DNA from: Lachnospiraceae bacterium
GTDB lineage: Bacteria; Bacillota; Clostridia; Lachnospirales; Lachnospiraceae
Direction of reading: 5' to 3'
NCBI GenBank assembly: GCA_030531245.1
Contig: JAUNOA010000002.1
Location: forward strand, 1-64,000
DNA length: 64,000 bases
Shown here: positions 1 to 7,920 of the stretch, piece by piece
Position numbering within the stretch: position 1 is the stretch's first letter
Layout of the letters: the number at the start of each line of letters is the position of its first letter
Position numbers and translations under genes: made by a program
The notes under the pieces: model-generated
What the model was told of the DNA's origin: nothing
The model's input: only the letters and a program-made list of their open reading frames with translations
The model's database searches: none

Positions 1-1
1 G

Positions 2-1579
2 GTTCCTGTTTCAGCAGACAATAATAAATATGTGTTGACAGAGGATCTGATTCTGGCATTCGCTCCGATTATTTTCGGACAGTATAGTGTTGTAAACAGT
101 ACCCTGATCCGCCTTGTAAGAAATGCAGACATCTCCATTGATGATGATCGTCCGGATGACCTTGAGCTGAAGAGCAAGGATTACCGCAAGGCAATGGAGA
201 AAATGATTGCCACCAGAAAACGCATGGGTGCGATCAAAATGGAATATACCGGAAAAATCGATGCGAACCTGATTGCTGTCATCTGCGAATATCTGAAGCT
301 TCCGAAGAAACATGCTTTTTATTCTGATGCGCCGCTTGATTTAGGATTCCTCGGAGACGTTTCGGCAATGCTGTCGGATCGTAAGGAACTCTATTATCCT
401 TTGCGTGTTCCGCAGCCTTCACCGAATGTTTCTGAAGACAGAAGTATGATCGAGCAGATCAAAAAGAAAGACATACTGCTTTCATATCCTTATGAAAGTA
501 TGCGTCCGTTCCTTCGCCTTCTGACAGAGGCGGCAAACGATCCGGATGTCGTATCTATCCGCATTACACTATACCGTGTGGCAAAAACAAGCCAGATTGT
601 TGCGGCACTTGCGCAGGCAGCAGAGAATGGCAAAGACGTACTGGCTCTTGTAGAGCTTCGTGCCCGCTTTGATGAGGCCAATAATGTGGACCAGAGTCTC
701 GAACTGGAGAAATCAGGATGCCGTATTATTTACGGACTGGATAAGATAAAGGTTCACTCCAAGCTTTGTCTCATAACACGCAGAACTGTCAGAGGAGTGG
801 AATATATCACTCAGATAGGAACAGGCAACTATAACGAGAAGACAGCACGTCTTTATACTGATTACAGTCTTATGACGGCAAATCCTGCAATCGGTGAAGA
901 GGCAGCAAGTGTATTTAATGCGCTGGCACTGGGAGATACGGTAAAGCAGACTAATCATCTGCTTGTTGCACCGGACTGTCTGCAGAATGAAATCGTGGAG
1001 AAGATCGATACACAGATCGCAATTGCAAAGGCAGGAAAGCCGGCTTATATCGGATTCAAGATCAACTCACTTACGGATAAGCTGTTGATCGATAAACTGA
1101 TCGAAGCATCGTCCGCAGGGGTAAGAGTACAGATGCTGGTCAGGGGAATCTGCTGTCTGGTTACCGGGGTTCCGGGACTTACAGAGAATATAGAGATCTA
1201 CAGTATCGTCGGAAGATATCTTGAACACGGAAGGATATATATCTTCGGATGTGAAGGCAATGAGGAGGTGTATATCGCCTCGGCCGATCTCATGACAAGA
1301 AACACCACACGCCGGGTGGAAGTAGGCGTACCTGTATTAAATGCAAGAATACGTGCACAACTTCTGAAGATGTTCCGGCTGATGCTGAGCGATACATGTA
1401 AACTTCGTGTTCAGCAGGATGACGGAACATATGTAAAAGTCGTATCTGATGGCAAACCGTTCAATTCTCAGGAGTATTTTGCCGAGAGCAGCTACAGAAG
1501 GGCTAATATACCGCTTCCGGAAGAGGAGAATCCTTCGGTTGCCGAAGAAATACCTGCAGAAAAAATGACCGCAGCATAG
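2..1579 (+). CDS. ppk1: Polyphosphate kinase 1, C-terminal part (5' end outside window)
   Basis: Makes and reverses inorganic polyphosphate from ATP in the cytoplasm. The reading frame is open from base 2, so the gene begins before the window; the GTG at 32 is internal. The visible part holds the two phospholipase-D-like catalytic halves of PPK1: the phospho-acceptor histidine motif KVHSKLCLI, the second histidine motif YLEHGRIYIF, and the SADLMTRNTTRRVEV block typical of the family. The last 30 or so residues are acidic and proline-rich (EEENPSVAEEIPAEK) and lie beyond the usual family end. The frame stops at TAG (1577-1579) and stays open beyond it into a lysine-rich stretch, listed separately. 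Family identity is secure; whether the true protein ends at this TAG is open. Confidence 0.95.
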   Translation, partial: VPVSADNNKYVLTEDLILAFAPIIFGQYSVVNSTLIRLVRNADISIDDDRPDDLELKSKDYRKAMEKMIATRKRMGAIKMEYTGKIDANLIAVICEYLKLPKKHAFYSDAPLDLGFLGDVSAMLSDRKELYYPLRVPQPSPNVSEDRSMIEQIKKKDILLSYPYESMRPFLRLLTEAANDPDVVSIRITLYRVAKTSQIVAALAQAAENGKDVLALVELRARFDEANNVDQSLELEKSGCRIIYGLDKIKVHSKLCLITRRTVRGVEYITQIGTGNYNEKTARLYTDYSLMTANPAIGEEAASVFNALALGDTVKQTNHLLVAPDCLQNEIVEKIDTQIAIAKAGKPAYIGFKINSLTDKLLIDKLIEASSAGVRVQMLVRGICCLVTGVPGLTENIEIYSIVGRYLEHGRIYIFGCEGNEEVYIASADLMTRNTTRRVEVGVPVLNARIRAQLLKMFRLMLSDTCKLRVQQDDGTYVKVVSDGKPFNSQEYFAESSYRRANIPLPEEENPSVAEEIPAEKMTAA

Positions 1580-1747
1580 ACGACATCGAAAAAAAAGACA
1601 GCGACTAAGAAGACAGCAGCAAAGAAAACAACGACAAAGAAAGCGGCATCAAAAAAAACAACAGGCAGGAAACCGGCAAAAACTGCGGGCAGGAAGGCCA
1701 CAGGTTCTACCGTAAAGAAAATAAAAAGAGTCAGAAATAAAAACTAA
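1580..1747 (+). other. Lysine/alanine/threonine-rich in-frame extension after the ppk1 TAG stop
   Basis: The 55 codons directly after the ppk1 TAG, in the same frame, read as a histone-H1-like basic tail up to a TAA at 1745-1747. It is made almost only of Lys, Thr, Ala, Ser, Gly and Arg, with about 18 Lys and 4 Arg, in repeated KKTA and KKTT units (for example KKTATKKTAAKKTTTKK). No start codon or ribosome site opens it separately. The composition is not expected of an untranslated spacer. It is best explained as a C-terminal tail of the kinase that was cut off by a recent nonsense mutation or a sequence error, or that is reached by stop-codon readthrough. No function is known; a polycationic tail on a polyphosphate-making enzyme could bind its product (inference). 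Confidence 0.65.
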
Positions 1748-1799
1748 CTATAGCCGTTCAAAACTAAAATATCAAATAAATAAGGGGGAGGGGTAAAAA

Positions 1800-2777
1800 A
1801 TGGCAGGAAAGTATAATGTTTGTCTGGATATCGGAGGAACAAAGGTACTTGGAGCAATCTTCAATGATCAGAATGAAATAATCTATCGCCTGAAGAAAAG
1901 TACTAAAGAAAACGGAGATGACGTAGTTAATGTTGAGCAGATTATCATCAATACCGTTGCGGAAATGATGAAAGAAGCCAAATTAAAAAAGAGTGATATC
2001 AATGCAATTTCCGCAGGGGCACCGGGTGTCATTGATTCCGATACCGGCATAGTATTTTTCTCTCCGAATCTGCCATGGCGTAATTATGATATCCGCACAC
2101 CTATCGAAAAGAAATTCGGTACAAAGTTCTATATCGGAAATGATGTAAACTGCGGTGTACTTGGTGAGTACAAATACGGAGTCGCGCAGGGTTACAAGAA
2201 TGTTATCGGTATATTCCCGGGAACCGGAATGGGAGGCGGAATCATCATTAATGGTGAGCTTTACACAGGTACAGGTTTCAAGGCAGGAGAAATCGGGCAT
2301 ATGGTACTCGACCCGGAAGGACCCCTCTGCGGATGCGGACAGTGCGGATGCTTAGAGGCATTCTCAAGCAAGAAGGGTATGTCGGCATATATTGTGCAGC
2401 AGGTTGCCAGAGGCCGTGAGTCTTTTCTCGGTGATAAGATCGAGAACGGAGTATTCCGCAGCAAATATTTGAAAAAAGCACTTAAGATGAACGACAAGGT
2501 TGCCATGGAAGCCGTTGAAAGATCATGTCATTATATGGCTGTCGCTTCAGGCAGTCTGATCAACATCTTCAGTCCGGATCTGATTGTATACGGCGGTGGA
2601 ATTATGGAGGCCTGCGGAGAAATCTTCCTTGAGAAAATACTCGATGAAGTGGATAAGTACTGCATGCCTTCTATTCGTCCGACCGTAGAACTTAAACGTG
2701 CAGGTCTGGGAGATGATTCCGTATTATACGGTGCACTGGCTATGATTACTGATTCAGATAAGAAAAAAGCACAATAA
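1800..2777 (+). CDS. glk: ROK-family glucokinase
   Basis: Phosphorylates glucose to glucose 6-phosphate with ATP, feeding glycolysis. The 325-residue length is normal for ROK kinases. Visible motifs are the N-terminal phosphate-binding LDIGGTKVLGAIF, the central GTGMGGGII loop, and the ROK zinc signature GEIGHMVLDPEGPLCGCGQC followed by GCLEAF, in which the histidine and three cysteines bind structural zinc. The C-terminal PDLIVYGGG segment is also typical. The ATG at 1800 follows a strong purine-rich site (GGGGGAGGGG). It stands 31 bases before the deformylase-like gene and probably shares its transcript. Other ROK sugars (mannose, allose, N-acetylmannosamine) cannot be excluded from sequence, but the pattern fits the Gram-positive glucokinase group best. 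Confidence 0.9.
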   Translation: MAGKYNVCLDIGGTKVLGAIFNDQNEIIYRLKKSTKENGDDVVNVEQIIINTVAEMMKEAKLKKSDINAISAGAPGVIDSDTGIVFFSPNLPWRNYDIRTPIEKKFGTKFYIGNDVNCGVLGEYKYGVAQGYKNVIGIFPGTGMGGGIIINGELYTGTGFKAGEIGHMVLDPEGPLCGCGQCGCLEAFSSKKGMSAYIVQQVARGRESFLGDKIENGVFRSKYLKKALKMNDKVAMEAVERSCHYMAVASGSLINIFSPDLIVYGGGIMEACGEIFLEKILDEVDKYCMPSIRPTVELKRAGLGDDSVLYGALAMITDSDKKKAQ

Positions 2778-2808
2778 GAAAGATTATAAGTATTTTGAGA
2801 GAGGTATT

Positions 2809-3297
2809 ATGGTCAGAGAAATACTGAAACTGGGAAATCCGGAATTATACGAGATCAGCGAAAAGGTTGAAGAGCAGGATATGCAGTTTATAAAAAACTG
2901 GGTTGTGGATCTCAGGGATACTTTGCTGGATTACAGAAAAACATACGGAGCCGGTAGGGCAATAGCCGCTCCACAGATAGGAATAAAGAAAAGACTTCTA
3001 TATATGCTTACCGACAGAGAATATGTTTTTATTAATCCGGAACTGATTTTTCCGAATGATGAGTTTATGGAAGTTTTGGACGACTGTATGTCTTTTCCGG
3101 GATTGTGTGTCAAAGTTCTCAGACACAGACAGGCAATCATCAGATACACAGATCCGGACGGAAACAGGCAGGAGATGAAACTGGAGGGAGATTACTCTGA
3201 ATTGCTTCAGCATGAATATGATCACCTTGACGGGATTCTTGCAACGATGCGTGCCATTGATGACAAATCTCTGTTCCTTATGCAGATGAAGCGTTAA
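2809..3297 (+). CDS. Peptide deformylase family protein (divergent)
   Basis: Peptide deformylases remove the formyl group from the initiator methionine using a metal held by one Cys and two His. All three motifs are recognisable in this 162-residue protein: GAGRAIAAPQIG (about 47-58, motif 1), DDCMSFPG (about 91-98, motif 2 with the metal Cys) and HEYDHLDG (about 134-141, the HExxH metal and catalytic site). Motif 2 departs from the usual EGCLS at the first, second and fourth positions, and motif 1 carries two extra residues, so this is the divergent PDF-like branch rather than the canonical housekeeping enzyme. The ATG at 2809 has a GAGAGG site. Catalytic residues are intact, so activity is plausible, but formyl-methionine may not be the only substrate. 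Confidence 0.85.
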   Translation: MVREILKLGNPELYEISEKVEEQDMQFIKNWVVDLRDTLLDYRKTYGAGRAIAAPQIGIKKRLLYMLTDREYVFINPELIFPNDEFMEVLDDCMSFPGLCVKVLRHRQAIIRYTDPDGNRQEMKLEGDYSELLQHEYDHLDGILATMRAIDDKSLFLMQMKR

Positions 3298-3345
3298 TAG
3301 ATAAAGCAGAATGTTGAATTATATGTGTACGGGAAGGTGTAACAG

Positions 3346-3876
3346 ATGAACATAGTTGTATATTTAGGAGCGAATGAAGGCAATGATCCTGAATTTACAC
3401 AAAGGATATGTGAGCTTGGAAAATGGATAGGTGAAAGCGGACATACTCTGGTATACGGAGGTTCCAAAAGCGGACTTATGGGTCATGTGGCGGAAAGTAC
3501 TCTTGACGCGGGCGGTAAAGTCATAGGGGTGGAACCGCAGATGTTCATCGATGCCGGATATCTGTATGACAGGATCGATGAACTCATAATCACTGAGGAT
3601 ATAACCAAAAGGAAATCGAAAATGATAGAGCTCGGAGATGCTTTTATAGCATTTCCCGGAGGTACCGGAACACTGGATGAGATTTCAGAGATTATGGGCA
3701 TGGTAGTTCTGAAGCAGACGACGGCTCCGTGCATCATATACAATATCGGCGGTTATTATGACGGAATAAAATCGCTTCTGGACAATATGGTCAGAAAAAA
3801 TCTGGCCAATCCGGAAAAGCTGAAAGGAATCATTTTTGCGGAGAATCTCGAAGAGATAAAAGAGGTTATAGCCTGA
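3346..3876 (+). CDS. LOG-family (TIGR00730) Rossmann-fold protein
   Basis: A 176-residue protein of the LOG family, many of which hydrolyse purine nucleoside 5'-monophosphates to free base and ribose 5-phosphate. It has the glycine-rich YGGSKSGLMG motif near residue 45 and the diagnostic PGGTGTLDEISE motif near residue 104, which forms the phosphoribose-binding and catalytic site, and a Rossmann-type N-terminal strand (MNIVVYLGANEG). Length is normal. The ATG at 3346 is preceded by GGAAGGTG. It is the last gene before a 44-base palindrome. In plants the family activates cytokinin, but in bacteria it is better read as a nucleotide phosphoribohydrolase; the physiological substrate is not visible. 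Confidence 0.85.
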   Translation: MNIVVYLGANEGNDPEFTQRICELGKWIGESGHTLVYGGSKSGLMGHVAESTLDAGGKVIGVEPQMFIDAGYLYDRIDELIITEDITKRKSKMIELGDAFIAFPGGTGTLDEISEIMGMVVLKQTTAPCIIYNIGGYYDGIKSLLDNMVRKNLANPEKLKGIIFAENLEEIKEVIA

Positions 3877-3895
3877 AAAACTTTACAAACAGCAG

Positions 3896-3939
3896 AAGGT
3901 GTATTATTGTATTAAGTGGTTAATACAATAATACACCTT
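3896..3939. promoter_or_regulatory. Perfect 44-base palindrome: terminator and/or GntR operator
   Basis: Two perfectly complementary 19-base arms (AAGGTGTATTATTGTATTA at 3896-3914 and its complement at 3921-3939) enclose a 6-base loop, followed by only a short T run. It lies between the LOG gene and the GntR regulator. As RNA it would end the upstream transcript. As DNA the inner TGTATTA-N6-TAATACA is the inverted-repeat type bound by YtrA-like GntR regulators, which commonly control their own operon. The double role is inference. Confidence 0.75.
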
Positions 3940-3958
3940 TTTAATTGGAGGTAAACGG

Positions 3959-4315
3959 ATGGATTTTCAACTGAATAATGCACTTCCCATCTGGAAACAG
4001 CTTGCGGAACAGCTGAAAGAAAGGATTGTAACGGGGGAGTATCCTGCAGGGACGCATTTTCCTACAGTCAGGGACCTTGCTGCTGAAGCGGGGGTTAATC
4101 CGAATACGATGCAGAGAGCTATGGTCCAGCTGGAAAACGACGGTCTTATAATTACAAATCGTACATCCGGGAGAGTTGTCACGGATGACAGGAAGATTAT
4201 TGACTCGACAAGGACCCTCCTTGCGCTGGAACGGACCGACAGGTTTTTCAAGGATATGAAAGCACTGGGATATAACAGTGACGCAGCATTAAAATTTGTA
4301 AAGGAAGGAATGTGA
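3959..4315 (+). CDS. GntR family transcriptional regulator, YtrA subfamily
   Basis: A 118-residue DNA-binding repressor. Residues 1-75 form the GntR winged helix (PIWKQLAEQLKERIVTGEYP, then FPTVRDLAAEAGVNPNTMQR as recognition helix region, then a wing with DGLIITNRTSGRVV). The short, all-helical C-terminal tail without an effector domain is the YtrA hallmark. YtrA regulators sit at the head of ABC transporter operons and repress them. Here the next gene is the ABC ATPase, starting one base after the stop codon, and a perfect palindrome with TGTATTA half-sites lies 20 bases upstream, so autoregulation is likely. The ATG at 3959 follows TTGGAGG. The inducing signal is unknown; cell-envelope stress or antibiotics are common in the family. 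Confidence 0.9.
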   Translation: MDFQLNNALPIWKQLAEQLKERIVTGEYPAGTHFPTVRDLAAEAGVNPNTMQRAMVQLENDGLIITNRTSGRVVTDDRKIIDSTRTLLALERTDRFFKDMKALGYNSDAALKFVKEGM

Positions 4316-4316
4316 A

Positions 4317-5039
4317 ATGAGTGAATTATTGCGATGCAGTGCTTTGAGCCGCAGTTTTGGCTCGCTGAAGGCATTGGACAATATTAATCTAAAAATTGAA
4401 GCAGGTAAAATTGTCGGTCTGCTTGGTCCGAACGGGGCCGGGAAGACTACACTTCTGAAGATGATGAACGGTCTTCTGCAGCCTGACAGCGGTGAGATTC
4501 GTATATGTGAGATGAAGCCTGGTGTTGAGACAAAAAAGATAGTAAGCTATCTGCCTGATAAAATGTATTTTGCGGACTGGATGAGAGTCAGGGATATCAA
4601 GGAACTTTTCGCGGACTTTTACACAGACTTTGATAAGAGTAAGTCCACAGAGATGTGCAGAGTGCTGGGCCTTGACGACGGTCAGCTGATCAGAACTCTT
4701 TCCAAGGGGACCAAGGAAAAAATGCAGCTTATGCTTGTCATGAGCAGGAATGCCAGACTGTACCTACTGGATGAACCTATAGGCGGAGTTGATCCGGCGA
4801 CCAGGGATTTCATACTTAAGACTATTATCACCAATTATGCCGAGAACAGTTCAGTACTTATTTCAACGCATCTTATCAGTGATGTCGAGCAGGTGCTGGA
4901 CGAGGTTGTTTTTCTTCAGGACGGAAGAATAACGCTTCAGGATACAGTTGATAATATTCGTGAGAAGAACGGCGAGAGTGTGGATTCGCTTTTCAGAACT
5001 ATGTTTAAATTTGAAAATAAGACCGGAGGTGAGGAATGA
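4317..5039 (+). CDS. ABC transporter ATP-binding protein (YtrB-like)
   Basis: A 240-residue nucleotide-binding subunit that powers the neighbouring membrane permease. Visible motifs are Walker A GPNGAGKTT (about 36-44), a signature region LSKGTKEKMQ replacing the usual LSGGQ, Walker B LYLLDEPIGGVD, and the H-loop STHLISD. The altered signature (SKGTKEKM) is typical of the export-type ATPases paired with GntR/YtrA regulators. Translation is coupled on both sides: ATG one base after the regulator stop, and its own TGA overlaps the permease ATG (ATGA). The substrate is unknown. Because the permease is frameshifted, this ATPase may lack its partner in this strain. Confidence 0.92.
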   Translation: MSELLRCSALSRSFGSLKALDNINLKIEAGKIVGLLGPNGAGKTTLLKMMNGLLQPDSGEIRICEMKPGVETKKIVSYLPDKMYFADWMRVRDIKELFADFYTDFDKSKSTEMCRVLGLDDGQLIRTLSKGTKEKMQLMLVMSRNARLYLLDEPIGGVDPATRDFILKTIITNYAENSSVLISTHLISDVEQVLDEVVFLQDGRITLQDTVDNIREKNGESVDSLFRTMFKFENKTGGEE

Positions 5040-5844
5040 TGCTGGGTAAACTGATAAAATATGATTTCAGATCCTGCTGGAAGAAATTCTGGCCGATATG
5101 GACGGCAGTAATCCTTATATCGTTACTGAACGGATGGTCTTTGTACTATTGCAGGAAGTATAACAACTATACATTTCTTCCCAATACACTTCCGAAGCTT
5201 CTGCTTTCCGGAGTTGCGATTGCGGCAGCAGTCATAGCGATTATTTATATTTACAGTGAGTTCTGTCACGGACTTTTGGGAGAGCAGGGTTATCTGAGTT
5301 TACCCTTCCTGTCAGAACCGAGGAACTTATAGCCTCAAAGGCTTTAACGGCACTCATTCTGGAAGCGGTCAGTACGATTGTTGTTGCGATATCTGCCATG
5401 ATTATGGTATTTATGTATGACCCGATAAATAATATCAAAGGCATGGGGGAAGTATTCAAATGGCTTTCCGGCTGTGACGGGATAGGACTTCTGGTTTTAT
5501 TCGGTCTTGAAGTGTTGATTTTTGCAATATGCACGGCAACGGTAATGAATCTTCATATATACTCATCTGTATCTTTCGGTCATATCGTTCCGAAATACAG
5601 AAGAATAGTATCGGTTATGGTATTTATTCTGATAAGTGTATTATCTGTTTTTCTCTGCATCAGTGTTCTTGGCCCGATACTCGACAAGATAGGTATTTGC
5701 TGTACAGAAGACTGGAGTTGGAAAAAAGACGTGTATAATTCTATGATTCAGACCGGAGTAGTAATACTCGGAGAGATAATTTACGGGGCTGTCATGTTCT
5801 TTTTTGTAAGATTTGTGCTTAAAAACAAGCTGAATCTTGAGTAA
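5036..5844 (+). pseudogene. ABC transporter permease, broken by a one-base frameshift
   Basis: Membrane partner of the ATPase before it. The first frame (from ATG 5036) gives an N-terminal cytoplasmic part and two hydrophobic segments, then runs into a stop at 5332. The rest of the protein continues in another frame to TAA at 5842-5844, with four further membrane segments. The break is at the TTT at 5299-5301: with one extra T the sequence reads GYLSFTLPVRTEEL, matching the GYLxFTLPV motif usual at this place in YtrC/D-like permeases, and continues without interruption (SKALTALILEAV). The repaired protein would be about 269 residues. The cause is either a real one-base deletion in a homopolymer or a sequencing error. 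If real, the transporter is inactive. Confidence 0.85.
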
Positions 5845-5896
5845 TTATTTATTGTCTGCGGATGTAAAAATACAAAACAGGGTTCGGATATTTTTT

Positions 5897-5930
5897 AAGG
5901 GAGTGCGATGATAAAAATCTCACTCCCTTT
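5897..5930 (+). terminator. Stem-loop after the GntR-ABC operon
   Basis: Arms AAGGGAGTG (5897-5905) and CACTCCCTT (5921-5929) with extra pairing toward the loop form a stable stem about 50 bases after the permease stop. The downstream T tract is short and broken (TTTAAGTTT), so it is a moderate terminator candidate. Confidence 0.6.
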
Positions 5931-5970
5931 AAGTTTGGCAAAATGGGTGTGTAGGGGGACGCATTTCTGC

Positions 5971-5976
5971 TATAAT
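5971..5976 (+). promoter_or_regulatory. -10 element upstream of the MATE gene
   Basis: A perfect TATAAT lies 38 bases before the chosen MATE start, right after the upstream stem-loop. No good -35 box is seen at 16-18 bases, so this is a candidate only. Confidence 0.45.
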
Positions 5977-6013
5977 ATATATATAAGACTAAATAGAAAT
6001 GGAGAATTATATA

Positions 6014-7393
6014 GTGCATAATCAGCAGAATAGTTCGGCAGTAGATTCTTTCAGGACAGACCCCGTTCCGAAGATTATAATCAGGAACAGTATACCTGCC
6101 CTTATAGCGATGATTATGGTCATGGTTTACAACATCGCAGATACTTTTTTCCTGGGGCTTACACATAATGATCTTTATGTGACAGCAGTATCATTTGCAA
6201 CGCCGTTGTTTATGATTTTTATGTCTTTGGGTACACTTTTCGGTGTAGGAGGCACATCGGTGATTTCCAGAGCACTTGGTGCAGGCAGAAAGGATTATGC
6301 CAGAAGTGTCAGTTCATTCTGTATGTGGTCATGTGTTGCAGTGGGAGCAGTATTCATGGCAATACTGTGGGTTTTCCTGGACAGGATTACAGTAATGCTG
6401 GGAGCGAGCGAAGAGAGCATGGGCCTTACCAGGGATTACCTCCGTATTGCTATCGGGTGCGGGGTGTTCTCGATGATTTCCAACTGCTTCTCCAGCATAG
6501 TCCGTACTGAGGGTGAAGCGATGAAGGCTATGACCGGAACGCTCATAGGAAATCTTATCAATATGGTTCTGGATCCGATATTTATCCTGGTATTCAAGTG
6601 GGGAGTTGCAGGAGCGGCGATAGCGACTGTTATCGGTAATGCGATAGCAGCAGGGTATTATATCCTGTATTTTATTAGAGGAAAATCAACACTGAGTATC
6701 AGTCCAAAGTATTTTTCGATGAAGGAAGGAATTCTGACGGGAGTTCTGTCGGTCGGTATATCGGCATCTCTTGCAAATCTTCTCGTGAGCGTATCGTCGA
6801 TAGTTGTGAACTCACAGCTGGGGCATTATCCGAACGGAGATATGCTTGTTGCAGGATATGGTGTTACGGCCAAAATAATAATGATAGTTACGCTTATCGG
6901 TATAGGTATCGGAAGCGGAGTTCAGCCGTTCCTGGGATATTGCTATGGTGCAAAGGAAAAACTAAGACTGGAACAGGGAATCAGATTTTCAGCAGGATTC
7001 GGACTGGTATTGTGCTTTATAGTTTCCGCCCTTTGCTTTATATTTGCAAAACCTGTAGTAAGGGTGTTCCTGACAGATATGACTGCGCTGGATTCCGGAG
7101 TGCATTTTACAAGGATACTGATGACTACTGCATGGCTTATCGGTGCTTTTGCAATATGTCAGAATACGCTCCAGGCCATCGGAGCCGCTACCTCCGCTCT
7201 TCTTGCTTCTGTTTTTCGTCAGGGAGTCATCTTTATACCCGCAGTATTTATTATGAAAGCTATAATGGGTATTGATGGACTTATTTGGGCACAACCGGTC
7301 GCAGATGTGTTATCATTGATAATAGTAATTATAATGTTAAAATCAAAAATAGATAAAACGGATTTTACTAAAGCAAAAACGGAAGATGATTAA
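6014..7393 (+). CDS. MATE family efflux transporter
   Basis: A 12-helix multidrug and toxin extrusion pump that exports organic cations with sodium or proton antiport. Two MatE repeats are visible; the first begins IRNSIPALIAMIMVMVYNIADTFFLG and the repeats are joined near the middle (ISPKYFSMKEGILTGVL). The nearby motifs GVGGTSVISRALGAG and NLINMVLDPIFILVFKWG are family standards. I start at GTG 6014 because a GGAG site (6001-6004) sits nine bases before it; the in-frame ATG at 5999 would add five residues but has no ribosome site. The gene has its own TATAAT and is followed 23 bases later by a small-protein cluster. Substrate unknown. A second MATE gene is on the other strand at 22076-23440. 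Confidence 0.92.
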   Translation: MHNQQNSSAVDSFRTDPVPKIIIRNSIPALIAMIMVMVYNIADTFFLGLTHNDLYVTAVSFATPLFMIFMSLGTLFGVGGTSVISRALGAGRKDYARSVSSFCMWSCVAVGAVFMAILWVFLDRITVMLGASEESMGLTRDYLRIAIGCGVFSMISNCFSSIVRTEGEAMKAMTGTLIGNLINMVLDPIFILVFKWGVAGAAIATVIGNAIAAGYYILYFIRGKSTLSISPKYFSMKEGILTGVLSVGISASLANLLVSVSSIVVNSQLGHYPNGDMLVAGYGVTAKIIMIVTLIGIGIGSGVQPFLGYCYGAKEKLRLEQGIRFSAGFGLVLCFIVSALCFIFAKPVVRVFLTDMTALDSGVHFTRILMTTAWLIGAFAICQNTLQAIGAATSALLASVFRQGVIFIPAVFIMKAIMGIDGLIWAQPVADVLSLIIVIIMLKSKIDKTDFTKAKTEDD

Positions 7394-7416
7394 AGAAGTT
7401 ATAAAAAGGAGAAAAA

Positions 7417-7920
7417 ATGTTTGCGGATAAATACAGAGAAGCTTTGGCACATAGCAGACTGATACCCGGAGATGTTTTTAAGCATGCGGAGCTTGAGGTT
7501 GACAGGAAGATGAGTTCGGTGATGGCTGAACAGTATTCTGAATATGTTGTCAGTCATAAGGATGAGTCTGCTGCTTTGACGGATCTGGCGAAGAAATGTT
7601 TTGGCGGAGCGCTGCTTCTGAGACTTATGGCCATAGATGAACAGAAAGATATCAGCGCACTTTCACAGGATGAAATCGGACAGGTCATCGGTTCATATAT
7701 AAATGCAGATACTTTCAGAGCTGTTTTTGATGCGATTCCGAGTTTAAAGGAGACCGGAAAGCTGATAGAAGCAGCCATAGAAGAAATTGCAGGAAAAGTT
7801 GAAATCGATAAGGAAGCTGTTGCAGATTATATGCAACAGAGCTACAACCAGGAATTACATTTTTTGAAGAGTTTCCGAGGATGGGTTGATTTCAGGATCA
7901 ATGTCGAACAGAGGCTTTAA
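7417..7920 (+). CDS. Hypothetical protein, predicted helical, 167 aa
   Basis: I do not recognise this family. The 167-residue product is soluble, rich in Ala, Glu, Asp and Lys, and predicted by eye to be almost all alpha-helical, without a signal peptide or membrane segment. Its start (ATG 7417) has a clear AAAAGGAG site, and the gene heads four genes that overlap or nearly touch (secreted C39-like protein, another small unknown, prepilin peptidase). The C39-like gene begins inside its last 20 bases, so translation of the two is probably coupled. Codon use looks like the neighbours, so it appears to be a genuine resident gene. No function can be assigned. Confidence 0.75.
   Translation: MFADKYREALAHSRLIPGDVFKHAELEVDRKMSSVMAEQYSEYVVSHKDESAALTDLAKKCFGGALLLRLMAIDEQKDISALSQDEIGQVIGSYINADTFRAVFDAIPSLKETGKLIEAAIEEIAGKVEIDKEAVADYMQQSYNQELHFLKSFRGWVDFRINVEQRL

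Noticed and set aside
1492-1701. Open frame on the minus strand rich in Phe, Ala and Val opposite the ppk1 tail
   Set aside because: It is the mirror of the Lys-rich plus-strand frame (AAA/AAG read as TTT/CTT), has no ribosome site and no resemblance to a known protein.
5845-5998. Possible riboswitch before the MATE gene
   Set aside because: Only a simple stem and a TATAAT are visible; no conserved core of a known riboswitch such as guanidine or ykkC was recognised.
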